A DNA stretch of 64,000 bases from Lineus longissimus (GCF_910592395.1 NC_088310.1:24879491-24943490); one strand, 5' to 3'. Positions 50,501 to 62,194 are shown, numbered from the stretch's first letter. Program-made: numbers and translations. Notes: a model not told the origin generated them from the sequence alone.

Positions 50501-50740
50501 GCCATATTTCGATTTGTCAACACCCGTATAAATTCCGGGGGTCGCGGGTTCGACCTGTCATGTGTCACAACATATATATCTGGAAGAAATAACTTACGTC
50601 CGTTTTACTGCTTCACGATGACAGTCTATATCCCTTTTCACCCTATCCAAGTGAGATTCCACTCCGACCACGAGAGTCAAACAGTAGCAGACGATAGCCA
50701 CCGACAACCAGCTCACCATTCTCAAATATGTTCTCTTCAT
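47555..50740 (-). CDS. Group III secretory phospholipase A2
   Basis: Secreted calcium-dependent sn-2 phospholipase of the bee-venom/PLA2G3 family. Supported exons: 50598-50740, with a start ATG and a hydrophobic signal peptide (WLSVAIVCYCLTLVVGV core) then a Lys-Arg processing site; 48757-48869; 48209-48359; 47847-48031; and 47555/47559-47690. The catalytic exon has GTKWCGPGN (calcium loop), TDKCCRTHDHC (catalytic His-Asp pair) and YKLANTSPYT. The next exon has CKCDAILYRCLK and an LFFNVFQIQCF block. Exons two to five join in frame; exon 1 does not join exon 2 in phase, so an exon is probably missing between them. The last exon either stops at TAA 47555-47557 or splices at the gtaagc there. 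The family also occurs in venoms, but nothing here distinguishes that from an ordinary digestive or immune enzyme. Confidence 0.8.
48870..50597. other. Long intron of the phospholipase gene
   Basis: About 1.7 kb separates the signal-peptide exon from the next supported exon. It includes an AT-rich aattga-type run near 49200-49250 and tacatgtaca-type repeats near 49400. The phase mismatch predicts a hidden short exon here, which I could not identify. Confidence 0.45.
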
Positions 50741-51009
50741 GTCGCCACCATTGTTTGGTTTGAAGTTGCCGATGTGCTGTCACACAACCTGCGGTTCGCA
50801 GCGTCGCCTACCGTAGATTTCAAATATCAAAATCGAAGATGAAAAATTGCCAAGACATTTTCCCCTTTTCCATTTGCCTATAAGCAACTTAGTGATATTT
50901 TTTATCAACCGTCATCCAATCCCCCTTCCGATCTATTTTTGTGTTTTTGTAACCCAGAGGTTGAACTTGTGGAGGCTTTTGTCCACCTCCCTGGTTGGCA
51001 TTTGGAGAC

Positions 51010-51270
51010 AGGATGTGACAGTGCTGAAAATGTGACAATATAAGACAGTCTTCACAAGATTGTCCATGGTGAGACAGTGTTTGTCCTAGGCAAGACCAGT
51101 TGTGACAGTATGCCTATCGTTGTTCCAAGATAGACAGTTTGTGACAGTGTGCCTGAGCATTGTTAATGGTAAGATGGGTTGGGAATGCGTCTGACAAAGT
51201 TGTGACAGTACATGATAGCCCGAGATGATTGTGACATGCAAAACAGATGGGTCAGGACAGGACAATAATG
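51010..51270. repeat. Degenerate tandem repeat built on a gtgacagt motif
   Basis: A motif like agttgtgacagtgtgcct recurs near 51015, 51045, 51100, 51132 and 51205 with spacings of about 30-70 bases and many substitutions, an old minisatellite. It lies between the phospholipase promoter and the 3' end of FBXO28. Confidence 0.45.
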
Positions 51271-51507
51271 GCAAAGACTGATCCAATGAGACCAAAAACA
51301 ACTCGAAGAAGGAATATAATTGCATCAAACTGACTGCTTTTATTATCAAACATCCATGACAATATTTTGAACATGTACTTGCACTTACACTACAGCAAGG
51401 GTTTGCACTGTCCACTGACTGGTAGTAGTAGCACTGCTACAGACTAGTACCGTACATGTACTTCTAACAATTTTGAGGAAAATTCAGATTCTCTAAAATT
51501 GAAACTA

Positions 51508-51513
51508 TTTATT
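51508..51513 (-). terminator. Candidate polyadenylation signal of FBXO28
   Basis: TTTATT (AATAAA on minus) is 630 bases after the FBXO28 stop. A second occurs at 51339-51344, so two 3' ends are possible. Confidence 0.4.
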
Positions 51514-52144
51514 CTTTCTTACACAACATGCAGTTAAACAGCAGATCTGATGGCTCAGGCAGTCAGTAAAGGACCCCTCTATCAAGGACACCCTTAGGAA
51601 TGAAAAATGCTGTCTTTTAACAGGGAGGTGCCCTGATTATAAACAGTGGTAAACAGGGGCCACAATCAGGGTTCCACCAAGGGAGATTCCAATACACTTA
51701 TACTATTTTGAAGTCAATAAGACTTGCTGATGATGCCCAACTAATTTACAGGGTAACATATTATAAAAACAGATCCAGGACCCACCCACCCACCTTCCAT
51801 CTCAATATGTATGTATGATAAACTAGATTATGACAAGAGATGCAAATTCGAATTAACCATGATTTACTGTTAACACCTGTTGGCTTCATGAAATTAATTG
51901 TTCTGACAAGCCCATCACTGGCTATAAAAATTAACGAACACTTTACCACACATGTGCTATTTGCCCCACATATAAAAAATTATCAACTTAGAACACAACC
52001 TACCAGAACTCTTACAATGTACTTGACAAATATGAACCTTACTGCTTAATAGCACTAAATTCTAACAATTTTGATGCATGTACATGTTAAACTGCACAAG
52101 GTAGATAAACATTTGTAAAGCAATAGATACAACATGTAAATTCC

Positions 52145-54344
52145 TCATATTTTTCTTTTAGACCTCGTCGGTGCTCCTTCTGAATGCTCACCAGCGACTT
52201 TCCTCTTTCTCCCCTTTCCCTTCACAGGAGCAGCTTCAGGTATATCACTAGCCTTCACCCCCTGAGTAACAATTGCACTTCCTTTAGCATGGGATATTGT
52301 GGTAGACACTGAAGGCATTACAGGATCTGTTAGCGACAATTTACGTCCATGAAGGGAGCTTATCTCTGCTAGTATATCAGCAAATTTCTGATCGTATTCT
52401 AAGAGTTTCTTGTTCTGTTCATTGATCTTATTATCTTGAGCGTTTAATCGCTTATTCTGTTTTGCAAGAGATTTCTTGAGCTCAGTTAAATTTCGTTCCA
52501 GTTTGGTGATTCGACTTGTTTGATCAGTATTTTTATTTTTGCACTCACTCATGTGTTTCTTAACAGATACAAGTGTCACAGCACATACACGAACTTGTTG
52601 TTGCATTTTTGCCATGTCCTGCCGTATTGAGGGTAAACGTAACTGTGGAACTGGTAAACTCATGTGCAATGGGTTAAATGATGGACCTGAAAGTACATAG
52701 ACAAGACAGATTATAAAGGAGTCGACAAATATTTAAACTAATGAATGCAAAGTAAAGAAGACAAATTAAAAAAAACTCAGAGGGCTTTACCTAGATTTTA
52801 TAACAGTGGTCATGTGGTGGCAACATGATGAAATGGGTAATGAGCAATAGGGCCAAGCTTTTTTTGGATTTTCACTGTTTTGATTTGTAATTCTAATGAC
52901 TGTACACACAAGTTTGGGCCTCAAAGAATATAATTTCCAGGATCTAAAAGCCTTGAATGTCTTTTTTTAGGAGACATTCATTTTCCACAAAATTATCAGG
53001 AAAAAGTAACTTACATTGCAGAGATTCTGACTCACTGTCACCAAATGCATCGACTTTGTTGGGTGTCATCATCCTCTTCAACCTTGGCACAATTTTTTCG
53101 TCAAAGTGTTCCATGGCCATTGAAGATATGTCGCGGAGTTCTTGTAGCAGTTCATGGGCACGCGGTGGTTTGTTTTCTGCTCGTAGGAGATGAAGTATTC
53201 TGAAGATTTCATCCACAACCTATACAGTGGTTGAGAAAAGAATTGGCACAATGTAAAAAGGTGAAGACAAAGATACAAGCAAATACCTTGTAAATGTGCA
53301 TAAATACAAATTCTCAATTTCCCTCCTTTCTTCATCTCTTCCATTAATCAAGAGGCACATCATGGTTTTCTCAAAAATATCCAAATGTCAGCTACTGCCT
53401 ATTGCACTTTGTAGGGAAATAGGCATGATACTTGTAGGCAGCTACATTGTACTTAAACCTGTACTGGGTTGATATGCAGGGAACGGCATCTGATGAATAT
53501 CTTATTCTTACCTTTCCAGGTATGAAACAACACAATCCCAAGTCAATGTATTTCATATAAGTCATCCCTAGCAGGGACATTCTTGTCTCTGTGGCTGACA
53601 GTATGTCTACGTGTCGTGCCAACGGGTGACATCTTCGCTCCGATTCTCTCCTGGGTAGCTGTGCTTTGATCTCTTTCTGACAAAGTGCATGGTATTTGTC
53701 TGCTTTGGTGAAACCTTGGTTCAGCAGAACTTGGCATATGTTGTCAAATCTTCTGGATACCTGGAAAAGATACCCATTATCATTAGGGCCTCCAACATTA
53801 TCAATTGGAGGACAGAACTCGCTGTTTTATAGATCAGCAACTCATCAATAACACTTCTGAAATCTTGGCTGTTACATGTTGAACGTGTGCTAACACGATC
53901 GCACTGACAGTTTCCCTTACCGCATGCGACTGTTGAGGATGGGTGGATCGAATGTGGTCTATGAATGAGTATTGGGATTGCAACTTTGCTCACCACACTG
54001 GAACCACATAAATTTTCATCATCACATACTATCCCAAAATTCCAAGTGCATCTTGTCCCCGGCCCTGTGATGAGCTCTTGACTTTAGTGAAAAGATAAAT
54101 GTTTTTTGGTGAATTCTTTTGTGATTCACCCTGTGACAAAAAACACAATAAAAAAATCTGGCACTTCCTATTTTGTAAATTTCTCCGAAATTAAGCAATT
54201 TGAAATACTGTAAACCGCTACAAAACTAGAACTTACTATTCTCAATGAACTTATGTTTTCATAACACAAGTAAGATATCACTTTCTCGACTATTTCGTTA
54301 GGTAAATCGTCAAATTTGGCAGGTGACAACAAAGTTTCTGCCAT
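52145..54344 (-). CDS. FBXO28: F-box only protein 28
   Basis: SCF ubiquitin ligase adaptor. Exons: 54237-54344, 53512-53760, 53015-53219 and 52145-52686, summing to 1104 nt, or 367 residues (human 368). The F-box spans exons 1-2 (FDDLPNEIVEKVISYLCYEN, then SSLRI|VSRRFDNICQ). The highly conserved FBXO28 block follows: LCQKEIKAQLPRRESERR, LARHVDILSATETRMSLL, LCCFIPGK and AHELLQELRDISSMAMEHFD. A coiled coil lies at about 230-300 (heptad-rich, with KLERNLTELKKSL and QNKRLNAQDNKINEQNKKLL), then a basic C-terminal tail with KGKGRKRK and TRSKRKI that could act as a nuclear localisation signal. The start is fixed by the short exon; the long Gly/Pro-rich human leader is absent. The ATG is 204 bases from that of MRPL11. 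Confidence 0.95.
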
Positions 54345-54548
54345 TTTGGAGTTTTCATAAGAAGCAGTGCAGACCAAATATCAAATGGGTAAAATGAACA
54401 ACAAAGGAAGTTTAGATTTTATATCTTGCTTAAAATTGTATAAACATATTTAATGTATGTTTGTAAACAATAGGTATAAGAATTTCTTACCTATTTTATT
54501 TTATAACAAATTCAATATTGTCCGCAACCGGGTATTGCCAATTTCAAC
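54345..54548. promoter_or_regulatory. Compact bidirectional promoter between FBXO28 and MRPL11
   Basis: Only 204 bases separate the two start codons. An ETS-like aaggaagttt (near 54404) lies inside and the sequence is AT-rich without an obvious TATA box. Both transcripts must start here, or one must start within the other gene. Confidence 0.6.
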
Positions 54549-56159
54549 ATGGCTTCCAAGGGCATGAAAAAAGTTGCCAGGGTGGGCAAAAAGTTTGCAG
54601 AAAAAATAGAGCACCCCCCGTATATGCGTGTTACTATACCAGCAGGAGGTGCTGTACCTGCCCCACCTTTGGGACCACAGTTGGGACAGGTAAGAGGCAT
54701 ATACCATCCCCTAATACAGAGGAGTGTTGTCAGAAATGGCTTGCAAATGCAAATTTAGTTTCACAACTCGCCACCAGATGGCAAATAAGATTTGTGAAAG
54801 CTAAGGCAAACGTACATAATCTAGAAATAGGCTCGAACAATGGGCCCGACAAAAGACCAAGACTGAGCGATATCCATAGCCATAACAAACTTGGTTGTTG
54901 CATAGCCGGACGTTAGGGAGGTAGGCTAATAAATGACAATTGTGTAATATGTGACCCGCTCTACCAAAACTAGGCGCTTGTCGCATCTGAACTTGACAGG
55001 TTGATACGGACTTGTTGTTCATTTCCCTATTGTGGACCTTTTGTGAAGTGTCCCCATTTTAGATCTGTTGGTGATGATCATCTATCTGCTACTTTTCAGC
55101 AATACTGTCTTTCTTTTTCCAGAGATCAGTTCAGATCCAACAGTTCTGTCAAGATTTCAATGAGAAGACAAAAGATATTAAAGATGGAACACCCCTGCCT
55201 GTTGATATCAATGTTAATGTAAGTCTTATTCTGACATGACCAAGTAACATTACTCAATAAACACAGAATCCCTGTAAAAAGTGTAGTCGTAACTAGAAAT
55301 GGGTGTTCTTTACTTGATGTTCGGCTGCTGATAATAGATAAGTTGAAATATATGGGAGAAATCATTGAATGATCATTTCAGTCTTGCTATCTATGTCTGA
55401 GTGGCGGCTTCATTCAGAATGACCCCTTAGCTTTAAAAAGCTGAATTATCATACTGTCTACTCAAAGAGTAAGTGGTTTCAGTGTCTTTTCTGTTAGTGT
55501 TACTATCATTTGTAATGCCTTGGTTTTGCATTTCAGCCTGACAGATCAGTCATCATGACCATCCACCCACCTCCCGTCTCACATTTTCTCAAGTTGGCAG
55601 CAGGAGCTATGAAAGGAGCCATGAAACCAAGTAAGTTGTGCCTACCTTTGATCAGGTCAATAAACGACACACATGTACAACTTTTTTGTCTGTGTGTTAA
55701 AGTATAATGCTGAGAAAAGTCTGTTTGTTTTTCAGCAAATTCATCTGAACTCTTCTTAACTTCAAAATGGAAGCTGGCAAAGTTGATGATCATAACTATA
55801 TCAACACACAGACAGTTTGGTTTATATAAGACTATTCCTTATTTAATCATTCCTTCAATTAACTTTTTCTCACGTCATCTTCTTGTCTTTCAGGTCAGCA
55901 GGTTGCTGGTAAAATAAGTCTCAAGCACGTGTATGAAATCGCAGAAATGAAAAAGGTGGACCCTGTCTTTGCAATGACTTCCATGCAAAATATATGCAAA
56001 CTTATAATTGGACAGGCCCACTGTATGGGGATAGAAATTGTGAAAAATATTCAAACTGAAGAACTTCGAGAATTTTTGGCTGCTAGAAAAGAGGAATTAA
56101 AGCAACAAGAGGAGGAATTAGCGGAAATTAGAGCTGCCAAGATGTTGAGAGTTACATAG
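54549..56159 (+). CDS. MRPL11: Mitochondrial large-subunit ribosomal protein uL11m
   Basis: Component of the L7/L12 stalk base of the mitochondrial ribosome. Exons: 54549-54689, 55123-55218, 55537-55630 and 55894-56159, total 597 nt, or 198 residues (human 192). The L11 hallmark is at the end of exon 1 ([12 protein letters not shown]). It continues with [19 protein letters not shown], a [17 protein letters not shown] block and [16 protein letters not shown], then a charged C-terminal helix ([20 protein letters not shown]) as in other mitochondrial L11 proteins. The N-terminal [13 protein letters not shown] is basic and could serve in targeting. Intron 1 holds a single arm of the foldback MITE family. 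Polyadenylation at 56701. Confidence 0.96.
54951..55047 (+). mobile_element. Single arm of the foldback MITE family, in MRPL11 intron 1
   Basis: The segment gtgacccgctctaccaaaac...ccttttgtgaa matches the 99-bp arm of the element at 8023-8243 almost base for base, but no second inverted arm follows. It is either a truncated copy or one reduced by recombination or deletion of the hairpin. Confidence 0.85.
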
Positions 56160-56700
56160 TCGCCAGTGGGAAAAAGCATCGACAGAGCTGCCAAGATTTT
56201 GAAATGATCATACATGTACATGTAGTAGGCATGAACTCTGTGATTTTAGAGCATTGTCTTCTTGTGATGTGACATTCAATCTGATCATAGTTCAAATCAT
56301 GACAGTATATTTGGAACAACCAAAGCAATGTTCTGTTTGTGTTGGTTGGTTGTGTATAGCTGTACAAATCTTTTTTGTGAAAAAATAATCTGACTCTGAG
56401 TACACTGAAGTTGTTCTTGTAGTTTTTTTCTCATTGGCCCTGTGCATGTGCTGCATGTTGGTGGACCAAATTGAACTGCCAGCAAGTAGTTTGTTCATTC
56501 TCCAGGCATCTTTTGATTACAAGTCCGCTGCAAAGTCTCCTTGACAAAACCCAGATGTCCTTTGGCACGAAGACCTGTAATGCCTCATTCTTGAATTGAA
56601 TATGGGAGATTTGTGGAAGGTTCTTATTGTGGTGCTGCATGTAAAGATTGAGCAAATGTCTTGAGTAAAGTCAAAGACAAGTTGCTGTGTCTTCGGGGAC

Positions 56701-56706
56701 AATAAA
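56701..56706 (+). terminator. Polyadenylation signal of MRPL11
   Basis: AATAAA lies 540 bases after the MRPL11 stop and about 210 bases before the opposing signal of RRP36, so the two genes end close together without evident overlap. Confidence 0.55.
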
Positions 56707-56915
56707 CAGACGTGATAATGCGGGTTCCTTCTTAGGGCAATGAATCATTAAGGAGGGTTGTGTAACCCACACACTGATGATCTTCAATGCTTGTTCAATG
56801 TATACGTAGCTGTTGTTAAATAGTTTTTTTCTCCACAGCCAAGAAGTGGCACTCGGTTGTGCTATGAAATGTACCAAGTAGTAGAAGAACACCATGTAAA
56901 TGATTAAAAGGCTTT

Positions 56916-56921
56916 TTTATT
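56916..56921 (-). terminator. Polyadenylation signal of RRP36
   Basis: TTTATT (AATAAA on minus) lies 289 bases after the RRP36 stop codon. Confidence 0.55.
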
Positions 56922-57209
56922 CTGAACGAATCAATTCGGAATCAAGAATGTTACAACAGTTTAACCTTCATGGCTACATGTACTCTGTTGACTATAGACA
57001 TTTCTAGCAAGATTCCTGGGGTTAATAAAGTGTTTAGGACTACAGAGTAGGAACACATCATAAGTGTTTGGTAAAATGATTTTTTTAAAATGGTATCTCT
57101 CCTTATTTCCCTTCGAAGATGGAATGCACCTAACGATTGCCCAAATCTGCATATACAAGACAGATCATAAATCCCAATTGGTGAACATTTTTTATCAAAA
57201 ACAAAATGT

Positions 57210-60200
57210 CTATCTTGAATGCATATTAGGAAGATGTTTTCGGTCTTTGCTGGCTGTCTTCTTTCTTTTCCTGTTGAGATATTTTTCAAGTTTCCCAGAT
57301 TTCTTCAGCTCCCTGAATTTCTCAGCCAACTCAAACTTCTTCTTTTCAGCTGAAATAATCAGATTTGAGAGGACGTTGTTAATACATGCGTCGTATTATC
57401 AGGAATCTTCGTTATGTATACAAGTCGATTCTCTTTGACAAATGATCATTATACTTCTGAGTAGATGCAGTGAGTTGGTCAAGTTAGAAAACTTCACTCA
57501 GTAGTGTTCTACCCCAATGGAACATGTCCAAGACAGAATCACATCCAGGAAGATCAAAATATAGACAGAATCACAACCAGAAGGATAGTTGGAGAAGTGC
57601 CCCATCCACAAGGACCACATTGGAGACATTGTCCCTATTCTTGAGAGATGAGCACATACCGGACAGCTCAACCAAAATAATCAAAATGGGGTCGGTGTAC
57701 AAATATGTTGGGTTCAAGGCATCATAATATGAGACAATCCATGCCAGGAGTATATGTCAACTTTAAAATGTTCATTCAGACACTTAATATGAAATCCCCC
57801 TGCAATTCTGAATATTGATGAATATTTAACTTACATTTCTTCAGATAAAATGGAGTCTTTCCTTCCTGCACCAAAGCCTTTTCCTTCTTTTTAATCTCTC
57901 TTGATTGTTGTGACTTTCTTTCCTTTTCTTTATCAGATTTTTCTTGTTGCGTCTACAACATTAAAATTACTCATAAGAAGTTGATTATATCAAACATCAC
58001 ACCATCTCTACAATTACTTATTATGAGCATTTAGATAGTAAAGACTATCCATCCTGCAATGTGTCCATGTTATTCTTGACTTGTGATAGTTTCCAATACT
58101 CCTCTCTCATAAATCAAGTAATACATCTATCAACAATAACATTCTACCGTAAATAATCGTTTCAGCTGATTAAGTTAACAAACACTTAATCAAACATAAC
58201 TGAATACTCTGTCCAGACATCAGATTTCAAACCAATGAATCAAGTTAGAAATCTTACCATTCTATTGACCAGGTACTTCATATTGACGACTTTATCAGGG
58301 TCTTTCTCTTTCTTCAACTTTTTTTGGATTTTCTGAAAGAAAATGACAAGTGACAGAGCTAGGAATTTCAAATGGTCGAGACATCCACATTATTACAAGT
58401 TAGCACTGAATTTTACATTTAAGGAATGTCCTCATGAATTCCAAACAGTACTGAAAAACAAATTCTCACGATAAACTACCAAGAGAGATGATCCAACTTG
58501 AAAACACACATTCATTCCCGAGATGATAAAGCTATTACTAAGTGGTTCAGAATACTGGACTTACTTCTTTCTCCTTTGCTTTGATATCATCAATGAATCC
58601 ATAGGACCGCTTAAAGAGGTTCTCATTATACGTCCCGGATAGATCATCAAATCTTGGGTCTCTAGTTACCTGGAATGAATTGGTAAAATATCAAACAAAA
58701 TAATTATGAGACTTTTGAAAGCGTTATACACGTACCCTTCCCTGATGTCAAGATTCAGACATTCACTTTGAGAAGAAGACCTTCATAAGCAATGTTTAAA
58801 TCAACACCACATCTGTGAACTTCCATGCTTATAAAGTCTTGGTTAATTCTGAGCAGACTGAAATTGTAGGCACTGTTTTTACACAATCGATTGTACAGAA
58901 CAGCAATCCCGAGTCTAGAGATGATTGCAATGATGGAAATCAAACAAAAAAGCCTTTTTATTTAAAAAACTTGCTGCACCTCACCTTTGCCTTTTTGGCT
59001 TGCATCTGTCTGTACCTTCGCACTGGAGCCTTTGATGACATTTCCATTGGTCTGAAAAAAATATCAATTTGATATCTGAAAGATTCTGCGCACAAAATCT
59101 AAACCTATCAAGGGCAGTCAAAAGGACTAATGTCAAGAAAAATCAGGAAATAGGGTGTCAATAACTTGCCTGTTTTTATTTGCTCTCTTGAATATTCTCT
59201 TCTTTCCTGTCTCATGGTTGCCTTTACCGAACAACGCTTGGTAATACCTGAAGAAAAAGAACCAATTACACAAATTATCATTTTCTCAAGAAATATCAGT
59301 AACATGGACAAAGAGTCAAATTAAATCATATTATCTAAGGATTTAATCCAGATCAGAAACTTTTACCAACATACTCTCGATCCAAAATCTTTATGTGAGA
59401 ATCACTTCTTTACATTTTCTAGCCTTCCACAGGGGCAAATGGCAATGAGTATTTAGGAAAGTGTTTGATTGTTTTAGATGAAACATTATTTACACTTTAG
59501 ATCCAACTCTTTCCCTTAACTTCTGAAGCTCATCAAAAGGCATGTTTGCAATTTCTGAAAGAAAGAATGGAAAGCGTATAACATATAATGATGATACATT
59601 AGACCTGTAACATGGAAGTCATCTACAGCGAACATTTATGTATACGGCAAATCTCATCAAAATTGATAAGAAACTCATATGATGATGATACATTGTATGT
59701 CATCAAGTTGTACTGGTTATACTGAAGGTTTGAAAAAGCTTACCTTTTCTGATGGAATCCTGGAATAAAAGGCAAGATGCTGATAAGGTATTTGCACTGG
59801 AATGAACTGAACTGAACTGTCCATGAACTGTTACATTGATAGGTTACAAAAACTGTAGCATTTGCTTTTGAAGGCAATGCACATGCCACAAATGAAGATC
59901 TAAGCTCAGGCAAACTTTTCAGGGACACAACAAATGTCACCTTACATGCTCCATCTGTTCTGTATGACAACAGACATTTGTTCTGCAGTTATTTCATCAA
60001 CCCATAGATTTCTCAAGGTTGCATTGTATGTATTGTAATTGTCATTTCGAATTTGGTAGCAAAATGCACCAATCAGGGGAGGTAGCGATGGACAACCCAG
60101 TACTTACATATTCATCATTACCAGTTGTCTCCTCTAGTTCTTCCCTAAGGTTTGAATTGTCAGCCTTATCCTTGTTATAGTTTGATGCATCTCCATCACT

Positions 60201-60824
60201 CTCATCACTGACACCGTTTTCTGATGACTCATCTTCCGACTCCATTTCCCCGTCAGCAGGCTTAATCTCCTTTTCATTTGAAAGTTTTACTCTTTTTGCT
60301 TTTGAAGAAATATCCTGACTCTTCTCATCTTCATTACTGCTATCTTCTGAATCTGAGGCAGATGTGTCACCGCTTGAATCAGATTTAGCTTTCATTGAAA
60401 GTTTATTATTTTTACTAGTCTTTGCGGAGATCATTTGACTTGTTTTCATTTCTTCGTCACTACTTTCTGAATCTGAATACTCACTGTTCGATTCACCAGT
60501 CAGTTTATCAGGTACCACCTCATCTTGAACACCAATTACACCATTTATCGTACTGTCAGATTCACTTTCTGATGCTTCAGAAGATGAGGTACGGTCGGAT
60601 ACTCTCCTCTGATCTTTATATGTCACCTGTCTTTGTTTTGACACCACCCCAAGTGTAGGTCCCTTCATATTTTTTAATGAATCACCTTTTGTAAAGCCAC
60701 CTGTATCAAGTTTTTGGACACTCATCTTTGTTTTTGCTTTTAATTTCTCAGCCATGAGCATCCTCTTTCTCTTGGACCCAGTTTGGCGAGTTACTTCATA
60801 TTTTCCACTTCTCTTGCTCATCAT
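57210..60824 (-). CDS. RRP36: Ribosomal RNA processing protein 36
   Basis: Nucleolar factor for early 18S rRNA processing. Nine exons: 60108-60824, 59744-59759 (16 nt), 59494-59554, 59170-59247, 58985-59051, 58565-58669, 58258-58332, 57835-57952 and 57210-57349. They sum to 1377 nt, or 458 residues (human 259). The conserved RRP36 domain starts in exon 3 with NMPFDELQKLRERVGSK and continues with RPMEMSSK, RDPRFDDLSGTYNENLF, SYGFIDDIKAKEKE, TPFYLKKSEKKKFELAEKF and KDRKHLPNM near the end. The extra length is a basic then Ser/Asp/Glu-rich exon 1 (repeated SDSE/ESED runs), typical of nucleolar proteins. The intron after 59170 uses a GC donor (AG|gcaagt). Frame is kept across all joins only if the 16-nt exon is included. 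Confidence 0.93.
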
Positions 60825-61299
60825 GGTTACACTTCTTATATAGAGTGCCCTTTACAACTTCAGAGAAAACCACAATAGAACAGCAGCACTGTTTCACCTT
60901 GAGTCCAATTGCCTGATCAGATCACCAAATAGCAATCATCTGAAGTGAAACAAAGAGAAGTGTAAATTATATGATATCTAAGGTAAAAGGTTGAAATTCT
61001 GGAGGATAATCAACCGGGCAAATGGTGTAGTACCAACTGCTTCTATAACAAAACATAATTCATGAAATACAGGAAACAATTTACATACACATTAGGGATC
61101 TGGCGAAAAAAAGTTCCTAAAAATGTGCAGGGAGCCCTGCACAAAAATCCCAATGGTGAAAAGGTGATAAGTTTTACACCGATTTTCAAAACCTAGGTAA
61201 CTATATGTAGTTTTTCTAGTAGCACTTATTACCAACTCATTCCTGAATGCTTGTAGTCAGTTTAGAGGTCGTAAATGTGAATTTTCAACGAAAAAACGG

Positions 61300-61746
61300 A
61301 AGAGACAAGACCACAATTGATTTTTTAAGCCTTTTAGCAGTTAAATTGTCAATGTTTGACCGCGACGCATCAAAGAACGCGTCAAGTAGTGAAACTGAAA
61401 TTCGGATATGATATACGGGTTAGTCTTGCGAGTAACTGGTGCGATGGAAATTGGTGATTGACCACGGAAATTTTTTTATAATCGACAAATTAGACAGACT
61501 TTGATATTTCCACTGTTTTCAGCCAACTGGCAGAAAAAACTCAAAACACGCCCCCTATTACCCAATTAGCAAAATTCGAAATAAATTTTTTCATCAAATA
61601 ATTTCTTTATATCTGTAGACTTGCCACAGCAAATATTTTTTCAATACCTCTCCAAATATGTACTTGAGAGTAAAAAACATGCACTCGTCTAATTGATAGG
61701 CCTCGACCCTCCAACCTATGAATATTCATTAGTGGTCTTGTCTCGG
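61300..61746. mobile_element. MITE copy 1 of a tandem pair (GAGACAAGACCAC ends)
   Basis: It starts agagacaagaccacaatt and ends agtggtcttgtctcgg, so the 13-base terminus GAGACAAGACCAC is present in inverted orientation at both ends. The interior is AT-rich with a small gaccgcgacgcatcaaagaacgcg motif and has no coding frame. It is followed at once by a second copy. Confidence 0.75.
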
Positions 61747-62194
61747 AAGAGACAAGACCACAATTGATTTTTTAAGCCTTTTTGCAGTTAAATTGTCAAT
61801 GTTTGACCGCGACGCATCAAAGAACGCGTGGTGTTGTGAATCTGAAATTTAGATTATGTTATTCCGGACAGTCGGGCAAGTAAATGGTGAAAAATAAAAT
61901 GGTGATTGACCACGGAAATTTTTTTTTAATCGACAAATTAGACAGACTTTGATATTTCCACTCTTTTCAGCCAACTGGCAGAAAAAACTCAAAACACGCC
62001 CCCTATTACCAAATTAGCAAAATTCGAAATTAATTTTTTCATCAAATAATTTCTTTATATCTGTAGACTTGCCACAACAAATATTTTTTCAATACCTCTC
62101 CAAATATGTACTTGAGAGTAAAAAACATGCACTCGTCTAATAGATAGGCCTGGACCCTCCAACCTATGAATATTCATTAGTGGTCTTGTCTCGG
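61747..62194. mobile_element. MITE copy 2 of a tandem pair
   Basis: It repeats 61300-61746 at a 447-base offset with few substitutions, the main difference being a short changed stretch near 61830-61900. It shares the same inverted termini. The junction of the copies forms a near-perfect palindrome, gtggtcttgtctcgg/aagagacaagaccac. It ends about 120 bases before the tRNA gene. Confidence 0.75.

Noticed and set aside
52145-52686. The coiled-coil exon as a separate gene.
   Set aside because: It joins in frame to the upstream FBXO28 exons (Q-C join at 53015/52686), and the total length equals human FBXO28.
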